Source: an uncultured Dorea sp.
Lineage (GTDB): Bacteria > Bacillota > Clostridia > Lachnospirales > Lachnospiraceae
Length of the DNA: 34,001 nucleotides
NCBI GenBank assembly: GCA_948602995.1
Contig: CAPEBR010000043.1
Location: 1-34,001, forward strand
Direction of reading: 5' to 3'
The notes under the pieces were generated by a model that was given only the letters and a program-made list of their open reading frames with translations, was not told the DNA's origin and made no database searches. Numbering within the stretch: the first letter of the stretch is position 1; every line of letters begins with the position of its first letter. A program made the translations under genes and the position numbers. This document shows positions 24,801 to 30,340 of the stretch, piece after piece.

Positions 24801-25352
24801 GTATTTGACACCGAGGTTTATTCCAACACAGGCGGACAGTCCTCTAAGGCTACGAAGACAGGTGCAACCGCACAGTTCGCAGCAGGAGGAAAAGAGACCA
24901 AGAAGAAAGACCTTGCAGGAATCGCAATGAGCTACGGATATGTATACGTTGCACAGATTGCTATGGGTGCTGACTTCAACCAGACCGTAAAGGCGATCGC
25001 AGAAGCAGAAGCTTATCCGGGACCATCACTCATCATCGCTTACGCACCATGTATCAACCACGGTATTAAGAAGGGTATGAGCAAGGCCCAGACAGAGGAA
25101 GAATTAGCAGTTAAGTGCGGATACTGGAATAACTTCCGGTTCAACCCTGCAGCAGAGGGCGCGAAGTTCACGCTTGACAGCAAGGAGCCTGCAGGAGATT
25201 ACCAGGAATTCCTTGATGGTGAGGTTCGTTACAATGCACTTAAGAGATCCAATCCAGAGAAAGCAGCAAAACTCTTCGCTAAGAATGAGGAAGAAGCTAT
25301 GGAGAGATACGCATATCTCAAGAAGCTGGTTACTCTGTACGGAGAAGAATAA
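21819..25352 (+). CDS. nifJ: pyruvate:ferredoxin (flavodoxin) oxidoreductase
   Basis: This 1177-residue single-chain enzyme oxidises pyruvate to acetyl-CoA and CO2, passing electrons to ferredoxin; it is the central fermentative enzyme of anaerobes. Domain I starts at residue 5 (MDGNQAAAHASYAYTEVAAI, pyruvate binding), followed by the CoA-binding domains. The ferredoxin-like domain carries two 4Fe-4S motifs, CIQCNRCAYVCP (from residue 693) and CTGCGSCANVCP (from 747). The thiamine diphosphate domain holds the cluster-binding CAGCGETPYAKL and the cofactor motif GGDGWAYDIGFGGVDHVL. Length and domain order are those of the homodimeric bacterial type. Codon use is strongly biased, as in a highly expressed gene. 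It has its own promoter and no operon partners. Confidence 0.98.
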   Translation: MARKMKTMDGNQAAAHASYAYTEVAAIYPITPSSVMPEHVDEWATEGRKNIFGQTVQVTEMQSEAGAAGAVHGSLAAGALTTTFTASQGLLLMIPNLYKVAGEQLPGVFHVSARALASHALSIFGDHSDVYACRQTGAAMLCESSVQEVMDLTPVAHCAALKGKLPFINFFDGFRTSHEIQKIEAWDYDDLKELVDMDAIDEFRNHALNPNHPCQRGSAQNPDIFFQAREACNPYYDAMPAIVQEYMDKVNAKIGTDYKLFNYYGAPDAEKVIIAMGSVCDTIEETIDYLTAAGEKVGVVKVRLYRPFCAQALIDAIPDTVKYINVLDRTKEPGAQGEPLYLDVVSALKGSKFDAVPVNSGRYGLGSKDTTPAQIVAAFNNESKARFTIGIVDDVTNLSLETGEALVTTPEGTINCKFWGLGADGTVGANKNSIKIIGDNTDMYAQAYFDYDSKKSGGVTMSHLRFGKKPIKSTYLIHKANFVACHNPSYVDKYNMVQELVDGGTFLLNCPWDLEGLEKHLPGQVKAFIADHNIKFYTIDGIKIGKEIGLGGRINTVLQSAFFKLAAIIPEEEAIGLMKAAAKATYGRKGDKIVQMNYDAIDAGAKQVVEVTVPDSWKSCEDEGLFSPEVKGGREDVVNFVKNVQTKVNAQEGNTLPVSAFNDYVDGSTPSGSSAYEKRGIAVDIPVWVPENCIQCNRCAYVCPHAVIRPVALTEDELAKAPEGTKAIDMIGMPGMKFTMTVSALDCTGCGSCANVCPGKKGEKALVMKNMEENIGSQTAFDFGREIPVKPEVVAKFKPETVKGSQFKQPLLEFSGACAGCGETPYAKLITQLFGDRMYIANATGCSSIWGNSSPSTPYTVTPEGKGPAWSNSLFEDNAEFGYGMLLAQKAIRKRLKAQVEEIAAADAASEEVKAACKEYLDTFNCGVSNGDATDKLVAALEGCDCDTCKDIVKNKDFLAKKSQWVFGGDGWAYDIGFGGVDHVLASGEDINVMVFDTEVYSNTGGQSSKATKTGATAQFAAGGKETKKKDLAGIAMSYGYVYVAQIAMGADFNQTVKAIAEAEAYPGPSLIIAYAPCINHGIKKGMSKAQTEEELAVKCGYWNNFRFNPAAEGAKFTLDSKEPAGDYQEFLDGEVRYNALKRSNPEKAAKLFAKNEEEAMERYAYLKKLVTLYGEE

Positions 25353-25356
25353 GATA

Positions 25357-25397
25357 ATTGGGGACGGGGCATTTTTAAAAATGCCCCGTCCCCAATT
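25357..25397. repeat. GGGGACGGGG-family palindrome 3
   Basis: Twenty-base arms AATTGGGGACGGGGCATTTT and complement flank a single central T. It starts 4 bases after the oxidoreductase stop codon, so it may also protect or end that transcript. Confidence 0.85.
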
Positions 25398-25398
25398 T

Positions 25399-25497
25399 GG
25401 TTTTACCCTGTCCCTTTTTGAAGGACTGGAGTTACTGACTGAAGAATTTTCCGAGAAAAATAAAACACAGACAGTTGTAATTACAAAAATGAAGTGA
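25399..25497 (+). pseudogene. possible 3' end of a lost gene
   Basis: From 25399 one frame reads GFTLSLFEGLELLTEEFSEK, continues to TVVITKMK and stops at 25495-25497. The residue composition looks like a genuine protein C-terminus, and it starts right at the edge of palindrome 3 with no start codon of its own. It may be the tail of a gene whose body was deleted. No family is recognised and 33 codons could be open by chance. Confidence 0.2.
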
Positions 25498-25503
25498 TAT
25501 ATT
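25475..25503 (+). promoter_or_regulatory. promoter of the alpha-galactosidase gene
   Basis: TTGTAA (25475-25480) and TATATT (25498-25503) are spaced by 17 bases. The -35 is half of a perfect 12-bp palindrome TTGTAATTACAA (25475-25486), which could be an operator. Palindrome 4 lies between this promoter and the start codon, so it would be in the 5' leader. Confidence 0.5.
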
Positions 25504-25518
25504 GAATAAAACGAATCT

Positions 25519-25550
25519 GGGACGGGGTATTTTTAAAAATACCCCGTCCC
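25519..25550. repeat. GGGGACGGGG-family palindrome 4
   Basis: A perfect 32-bp palindrome with arms GGGACGGGGTATTTTT. The C-to-T change after GGGG is matched by the compensating G-to-A on the other arm, relative to the CATTTTT copies. It lies 21 bases before the alpha-galactosidase start. Confidence 0.85.
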
Positions 25551-25571
25551 CAAAAAAACAGGAGGAAGAAG

Positions 25572-27812
25572 ATGCCAGTCATTTTTCATGAAAAGACAAA
25601 GGAATTTCATCTTTGCAATGGGGAGATCAGTTACATATTCGGAATTCTTGCCAACGGCCAGCCAGGACATATTTACTATGGAAAGAGGCTCACTGACAGG
25701 GAGGATTTTGGATACATGACAGAATATGCCATGAGAGATATGGCGCCCTGTGCCTTTGAGGGCAACACAAGCTTTTCGCTGGAGCATCTGAAGCAGGAGT
25801 ATCCGGCATACGGCTCCGGCGACATGCGCTTTCCGGCATTTGAGCTGGAATATGAGAATGGAAGCCGCACAGTGGATTTCCGGTATAAGGAGCATGCCAT
25901 ATATAAAGGAAAGAAAGGCCTCGAAGGCCTTCCGGCGGTATATGTGGAGAATGAGGAGGAGGCAGAGACACTGGAGCTGACCCTCGAGGATCCTCTGACC
26001 GGGGTGCAGACGATTCTTTTCTATACTATATTTGAAGAATATCCGGTGATTACGCGGAGTACGTGCTTTTGCTGTAAGAAGGAGAGAGTAACGCTTTTGA
26101 ATGCAATGAGTGGATGCCTTGACCTTCCGGATAAGGATTACGAGATGGTTGAGCTTGCCGGTGCGTGGTCCAGGGAGCGGCATGTGAAGGTGAGAGGCCT
26201 TGAATATGGAATACAGAGTATCTACAGTCTCAGAGGATGCAGCAGCCATCAGTTCAATCCGTTTCTTGCCCTTAAAAGAACAAATACGGATGAGCATTCC
26301 GGTGAAGTAATCGGGGCAGGCCTTGTCTACAGCGGGGATTTTCTCGCCCAGGCAGAGGTGGATAATTTTGATGTTACAAGGCTTATTATGGGTATCCACC
26401 CCAGCGAATTCCGGTGGGAGATGGAAGCCGGAGAAAAGTTCCAGACACCGGAGATGGTGCTTGTCTACTCTGAAAATGGCTTAAACGGCATGAGCCAGGT
26501 ATTCCACAGGCTCTACCGCACAAGACTGGCAAGAGGAAAATGGCGCGACAGGGAGCGTCCTATCCTGATCAACAACTGGGAAGCCACCTATTTTGATTTC
26601 CATGAGGAAAAACTCCTGAAGCTGGCGGAAAAGGCGAGGGAAATCGGTGTGGAGCTGTTTGTACTGGACGACGGCTGGTTCGGAAAAAGAAATGACGCAA
26701 CCTCTTCCCTTGGAGACTGGCGGGTAAATGAGGAGAAGCTTCCCGGGGGTCTTAAGAGACTTGCAGAAAAGATAAATGCCCTGGGCCTGGACTTTGGACT
26801 GTGGATTGAGCCGGAGATGGTAAATAAGGACAGCGACCTCTACCGCGCCCACCCCGACTGGGTATTTGCGGATATCCGTAGAAATTACTGTCACAGCAGG
26901 AATCAGTATGTCCTTGATTTTTCCAAAAAGGAAGTAGTAGACTATATACACGGACAGATACGGAAGATCTTAAAGGAAGCCCCCATAGCTTATATAAAGT
27001 GGGATATGAACCGCTCGTTTTCAGAGGTCTTTTCCAACGGAATGGACAGGGCGCATCAGGGGAAAGCAAGACACCAGTATATTCTCGGCGTCTATGATCT
27101 GTATGAGCGGCTGCTTCGGGAATTTCCAGATATTTTATTTGAATCCTGTGCAAGCGGCGGGGCAAGATTTGACCCGGGGATGCTCTATTATGCGCCCCAG
27201 GCCTGGACATCTGATGATACAGACGCGGTGGAACGCATTAAGATCCAGTACGGGACGTCCTATGTGTATCCACTCAGCAGCATGGGAAGCCATGTGAGCG
27301 CATCGCCTAATCACCAGATCTTTCGGGACACACCCATTTATACAAGGGCAAATGTGGCATACTTTGGAACATTTGGTTATGAGCTTGACCTTACTGAGGC
27401 AGCAGAAGAGGAGCTCAGGATCATGAGGCAGCAGACAGAATTCATGAAAAAGCACAGGAAGTTGATACAAAAAGGGATATTTTATCGTCTGAAAAGTCCT
27501 TTTGAGCATAATTCTTCGGCGTGGATGGTCGTGTCAGAGGACCGGAGGGAAGCATTGTTTGCATATTTCCGCGTGCTGCAGCCGCCCCAGGCAGGGTTTG
27601 AGAGAATCCGGCTTTCCGGGCTGAATGCAGAGTGGAAATACAGAGTGAAGGAGGAGACAGGAGAAAGCGGTTATGAGGGAGAACATTATGGGGATGAGCT
27701 GATGTATGCAGGACTCAGTCTGTCGGATCAGTCATCAGGACTTGTGAACATAGCCGGGGATCATCAGGGAGATTATATGTCCAGACTGCTGTCACTGTCC
27801 GCCATTATCTGA
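25572..27812 (+). CDS. alpha-galactosidase, GH36
   Basis: This 746-residue enzyme hydrolyses terminal alpha-1,6-galactose from raffinose, stachyose or melibiose. The N-terminal beta-supersandwich covers about residues 1-320, and the TIM-barrel catalytic domain begins near PILINNWEATYFDF. VLDDGWFGKRNDA and GLDFGLWIEPEMVN line the pocket. AYIKWDMNRS holds the nucleophile Asp478. WTSDDTDA holds the acid/base, Asp548. CASGGARFDPGML is another family hallmark. A C-terminal beta domain completes the usual length. No signal peptide is seen, so it acts on imported sugar. GGAGG precedes ATG 25572 by about 7 bases. No transporter or regulator gene lies beside it. Gene names used for this family (aga, rafA, melA) cannot be chosen from sequence alone. 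Confidence 0.96.
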   Translation: MPVIFHEKTKEFHLCNGEISYIFGILANGQPGHIYYGKRLTDREDFGYMTEYAMRDMAPCAFEGNTSFSLEHLKQEYPAYGSGDMRFPAFELEYENGSRTVDFRYKEHAIYKGKKGLEGLPAVYVENEEEAETLELTLEDPLTGVQTILFYTIFEEYPVITRSTCFCCKKERVTLLNAMSGCLDLPDKDYEMVELAGAWSRERHVKVRGLEYGIQSIYSLRGCSSHQFNPFLALKRTNTDEHSGEVIGAGLVYSGDFLAQAEVDNFDVTRLIMGIHPSEFRWEMEAGEKFQTPEMVLVYSENGLNGMSQVFHRLYRTRLARGKWRDRERPILINNWEATYFDFHEEKLLKLAEKAREIGVELFVLDDGWFGKRNDATSSLGDWRVNEEKLPGGLKRLAEKINALGLDFGLWIEPEMVNKDSDLYRAHPDWVFADIRRNYCHSRNQYVLDFSKKEVVDYIHGQIRKILKEAPIAYIKWDMNRSFSEVFSNGMDRAHQGKARHQYILGVYDLYERLLREFPDILFESCASGGARFDPGMLYYAPQAWTSDDTDAVERIKIQYGTSYVYPLSSMGSHVSASPNHQIFRDTPIYTRANVAYFGTFGYELDLTEAAEEELRIMRQQTEFMKKHRKLIQKGIFYRLKSPFEHNSSAWMVVSEDRREALFAYFRVLQPPQAGFERIRLSGLNAEWKYRVKEETGESGYEGEHYGDELMYAGLSLSDQSSGLVNIAGDHQGDYMSRLLSLSAII

Positions 27813-27936
27813 CTTTAATACAATTCAATAAGCTCATTCCTGAGGTTGACCGGGACTTTTGTGCAGTCTGGAATATGGATGTTTGGACGCAGCCTGGTTT
27901 TAGTAACGCATAATTGAAGTTAATACCAAAAATCAC

Positions 27937-27966
27937 TTGACAAATGTAGGGGAAATGTGCTATAAA
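27937..27966 (+). promoter_or_regulatory. tRNA-Trp promoter
   Basis: Consensus TTGACA (27937-27942) and TATAAA (27961-27966) are 18 bases apart, with TG one base before the -10 (extended -10). It sits 22 bases ahead of the tRNA, as expected for a stable RNA promoter. Confidence 0.8.
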
Positions 27967-27988
27967 TATCTAGTACGGTAAATGACAG

Positions 27989-28059
27989 AGGGGATTGGTC
28001 AAGTGGTATGATAGGGGTCTCCAAAACCTTTGGCGGGAGTTCGATTCTCTCATCCCCTG
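27989..28059 (+). tRNA. tRNA-Trp (anticodon CCA)
   Basis: The cloverleaf can be drawn by hand. The acceptor stem is AGGGGAT/ATCCCCT. The short D stem is GTC/GAT. The anticodon stem GGGGT/ACCTT encloses the loop CTCCAAA, with anticodon CCA. The T stem is GGGAG/CTCTC with loop TTCGATT. The discriminator base is G, as in bacterial tRNA-Trp, and the CCA end is not encoded. Its 3' end is repeated at 29837-29855, marking it as an integration site. Confidence 0.93.
28040..28058 (+). other. attachment site, left copy (inside tRNA-Trp 3' end)
   Basis: TTCGATTCTCTCATCCCCT in the T arm and acceptor stem is repeated 1.8 kb downstream with one mismatch. Integration into tRNA 3' ends is the normal habit of tyrosine integrases, and an integrase remnant lies right next to it. 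Confidence 0.7.
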
Positions 28060-28061
28060 TT

Positions 28062-28089
28062 AAAAACCGCCGGAGTTCGGCGGTTTTTT
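28062..28089 (+). terminator. terminator of tRNA-Trp
   Basis: AAACCGCC-GGAGTTC-GGCGGTTT hairpin followed by a T run, 3 bases after the mature tRNA. Confidence 0.9.
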
Positions 28090-28141
28090 CATGTTCAGAA
28101 TGTAATAGAACACAAATAGAAAAAAGCCTTTTCATACTATA

Positions 28142-28453
28142 TCAGATAGTTGAAAGGGCTCTTTCTATTTCTTCTGCTTTATGCTCTTTTGCTTTATTAT
28201 TACGATAATAATATTTTTGGGTTGTTGAAATATCCGAATGTCCCATTTGATATGCTACAAGTGTTTCTGAGACTTGATTGTCAAGAAGTGTAGTACCATA
28301 GGTTTTTCGAATTTTATGCATTGGTCTGAATGGAATATCAAGACTTTTACAGGTTCGTCTCAATGCTCCGCTGAATCCTCTGATTTTGATTTTTTGTTCG
28401 CTTTCTTCAAAAAGATATTCCTCATACCTGTTACGAATACTAATAGCACACAT
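28142..28453 (-). pseudogene. tyrosine integrase, C-terminal remnant
   Basis: This open stretch of about 103 codons encodes the catalytic half of a phage-type integrase: RGFSGALRRTCKSLDIPF, then PMHKIRKTYGTTLLD (box I with H-x-x-R), YQMGHSDISTTQKYYY (Gly-His and nucleophile Tyr). The frame is closed upstream by a stop and no DNA-binding N-terminal domain follows at 28454-28516, so about two thirds of the gene is lost. The tail points at the tRNA-Trp 3' end, the usual place for an integrase gene beside its attachment site. Confidence 0.8.
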
Positions 28454-28516
28454 AATGTCTTATTAAGTGTTGGAAGAAGGATATAATGAATTGAATAAAA
28501 GAGTAAAAATAGAGTT

Positions 28517-28690
28517 CTAATTAGGTTTTTCCATATTTTCCAAAGCATATTCACATGCCTGAATCACAAAACTCGAAAAAGTAACCTCCCTATTTTCTAT
28601 TGCTTTATTTATCTTCTCCACTAAGGACAATGGAAATCTAATTGTCTTGTTTTCACTTTCCTTTCTGTTTGATTTTAACTGAAATGCCAT
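28517..28690 (-). CDS. small ribbon-helix-helix-like protein (57 aa)
   Basis: The sequence MAFQLKSNRKESENKTIRFP starts at ATG 28690 with a strong GGAGG site 8 bases upstream. A short beta-strand-like segment (NKTIRFPLS) is followed by two predicted helices (LVEKINKAIENRE and FSSFVIQACEYALENM). This is the shape of an Arc/MetJ-type ribbon-helix-helix DNA-binding protein. Proteins of this size often regulate integrase genes or act as antitoxins. It lies head-to-tail with the integrase remnant on the same strand, which suggests an excision or copy regulator (inference). Start, stop and ribosome site are all intact. Confidence 0.65.
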   Translation of the reverse strand: MAFQLKSNRKESENKTIRFPLSLVEKINKAIENREVTFSSFVIQACEYALENMEKPN

Positions 28691-28839
28691 ATGCGATACC
28701 TCCTATTGATTATATGATATTGCATACGAAAAGATAAATATACATTATGTTTAGTAATATAATTTGCAATGAAAACTATAATGCATTGTAAATTATATTG
28801 CACTATGCTATAATCAAAGAAAAAAGGAGATTGTTAAAT

Positions 28840-29649
28840 ATGAAAAAAATGAGATGTTGCAAATTTTTATTGACAGTTGCTTTGATTTTAGGAGGAGTAT
28901 TTGCTATATCTACAACGACTATGGCAAATACAAGAGCCACTGCAAAGGAAATAAGTATTTCGCAAACTGTAAGTGGAACACTTTCGAAAACTGAACCTGT
29001 TATATGGTATAAATTTCATGTACCGTGCACTGGAACTATTAGATTTGAACTCAATACACAATGCCGAATCACATCGTTTATGTTGACCAAAACAGATTAT
29101 CCCGATTATATTTATTTGGCAGAGCAATATTGGGATAAGGACCCATTGGGCAACAATACAATTACGGCTACACTTAAAAAGGGGACTTATTATTTAAAGG
29201 TTAATTCAAGTGCTGAATTAATTGGCTTTAGCAATCTTTACGGAAATTTTAGTTATGAGGTGACTTTTTCACCAACAAATTTTACTTATGGAAGTTTAAA
29301 GTATAAGGTTACAGGAAAAAATACAGTAACAGTTACAGGTTTAAAAGATAAATATGTACAATCGGTAAAAATACCACAAACTGCAAAAATAAAAGAGTTA
29401 AATAAGAGCTATAAGGTTACATCAATTTCGGATAAAGCTTTTAAAGGGAATTCTTTTATTAGTAAAGTTACTCTTTCTAAGAGCATGAAGAAAATTGGAA
29501 AACAAGCGTTTTATAAATGCAAAAGATTGAAAAAAGTTACTTTTAATTCAAAAGTGAAAATTGGGAAAAATGCATTTAAGAGTGTAAATAAAAAAATAAA
29601 TTATAAATATCCTAGAAAGTATAAGTTTTATTATAAAGTGATTTTATAG
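28840..29649 (+). CDS. secreted protein with PPC-like and BspA-type leucine-rich repeat regions
   Basis: This 269-residue protein has a classical signal peptide: a basic start MKKMRCCK, a hydrophobic core and a likely cut after TTTMA. The first domain (about residues 35-150) has WYKFHVPCTGTIRFEL and KKGTYYLKVNS, like bacterial pre-peptidase C-terminal (PPC) domains. The C-terminal third contains LRR_5/BspA-type repeats (TSISDKAFKGNSFISKVTLS and KIGKQAFYKCKRLKKVTF). The C-terminus is very Lys/Tyr-rich (pI high). There is no LPxTG anchor. ATG 28840 has AAAGGAG upstream and is preferred over an in-frame ATG 14 codons earlier. It is strongly AT-rich compared with the flanking genes, fitting cargo of the tRNA-Trp island. 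Its role is unknown; similar repeats are often adhesive. Confidence 0.75.
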   Translation: MKKMRCCKFLLTVALILGGVFAISTTTMANTRATAKEISISQTVSGTLSKTEPVIWYKFHVPCTGTIRFELNTQCRITSFMLTKTDYPDYIYLAEQYWDKDPLGNNTITATLKKGTYYLKVNSSAELIGFSNLYGNFSYEVTFSPTNFTYGSLKYKVTGKNTVTVTGLKDKYVQSVKIPQTAKIKELNKSYKVTSISDKAFKGNSFISKVTLSKSMKKIGKQAFYKCKRLKKVTFNSKVKIGKNAFKSVNKKINYKYPRKYKFYYKVIL

Positions 29650-29836
29650 TGAAGTAATATAATAAAAGAAAAAGGAATTGACAGGCTTTAACATTATACT
29701 GGATAATGTGCGTTTCCTCCAATCTTCTTATTAATTTAACAGAACACATTAGAACACTTTGTATACATATTGATATACTTTAAAAATGTATTAAATATAA
29801 GGGTTTTCTCGAATCCTGTGAAATTTGATTCTGGTA
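29650..29836. other. AT-rich gap with repeated AGAACAC motifs
   Basis: No gene is seen. It holds a promoter-like TTGACA-18-GATAAT (29678-29707) with nothing to express on the plus strand. It also holds AGAACACATT AGAACACTTT as a 10-base tandem at 29741-29760. A further AGAACAC occurs at 28107-28113, next to the other attachment site. These may be arm-type binding sites for the lost integrase (inference). Confidence 0.4.
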
Positions 29837-29855
29837 TTCGATTCTCTCCTCCCCT
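29837..29855 (+). other. attachment site, right copy
   Basis: TTCGATTCTCTCCTCCCCT matches the tRNA-Trp 3' end at 28040-28058 in 18 of 19 positions. It marks the right edge of the AT-rich mini-island. Confidence 0.7.
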
Positions 29856-29870
29856 TCGCCTCAAAACCGG

Positions 29871-29899
29871 GAAAGCCCACAATACTGGACTTTCTTTTT
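29871..29899 (+). terminator. terminator-like hairpin at island edge
   Basis: GAAAGCCCA pairs with TGGACTTTC (one mismatch) and is followed by five T. It may be the original terminator found downstream of the tRNA before island entry, since it lies 16 bases after the right attachment copy. Confidence 0.45.
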
Positions 29900-29915
29900 C
29901 GCGGGGGTTATACTA

Positions 29916-30075
29916 GAGCGTGTTTGAAAATTGCTTTCTGCCAAATGTGTGTCACAAATTGTGGGGAATTTGCCCCAAATGAAGGAGGCGTAGTGGGCTA
30001 CGCTGACTGAATGAGGGACAAATTAGCCGCAAAGTGGGGCGTGCAGGTGGCAGGAATGAATTTTCAAACACGCTC
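29916..30075. mobile_element. MITE copy 3, full length, TA-flanked
   Basis: This 160-bp copy lies in inverted orientation relative to copy 1 and differs at about four positions (for example GTGTGTC for GTGCGTC). Both ends carry GAGCGTGTTTGAAAATT, and TA flanks it at 29914-29915 and 30076-30077. It lies just outside the tRNA-Trp island. Confidence 0.85.
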
Positions 30076-30141
30076 TAGCTTTCACAATAAAGGGCAATGC
30101 CACATATTCTATATAAAAAGCCATTAAAAAGGGCAATTATT

Positions 30142-30324
30142 ATGTGCGGAAATAACAGGTCAGTGCCTGACGGGAAGAGGGAAGATTTCCAGGAGAAGCA
30201 TACACAGGATACTAAAGAATATTTTCCTGTGCAAGAATACAGAGTGCCCTGTCTGGAGGAAGCTTACAGGGACGATATTACGAGAGGATCCGCATATCTG
30301 GAAATTGGGACGGGGCATTTTTAA
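30142..30324 (+). CDS. doubtful small ORF (60 aa) running into palindrome 5
   Basis: ATG 30142 with AAGGG 8 bases ahead opens MCGNNRSVPDGKREDFQEKH and continues to 30324. The last residues (IGTGHF) are translated from palindrome 5. Composition is charged and hydrophilic; no family is recognised. It could be a real short peptide, a truncated relic, or chance. Confidence 0.25.
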   Translation: MCGNNRSVPDGKREDFQEKHTQDTKEYFPVQEYRVPCLEEAYRDDITRGSAYLEIGTGHF

Positions 30325-30338
30325 AAATGCCCCGTCCC
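30307..30338. repeat. GGGGACGGGG-family palindrome 5
   Basis: A perfect 32-bp palindrome with arms GGGACGGGGCATTTTT. It ends 2 bases from the stop codon of the minus-strand enzyme gene at 30341-32737. Confidence 0.85.
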
Positions 30339-30340
30339 CA

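Noticed and set aside
29678..29707. Consensus-like promoter TTGACA-18-GATAAT
   Set aside because: Nothing downstream on the plus strand before the island edge looks like a gene or structured RNA; left only as a remark.
29837..29855. Right attachment copy considered as a second, degenerate tRNA
   Set aside because: Only the T-arm and acceptor 3' half is present; no D or anticodon arm can be drawn upstream.
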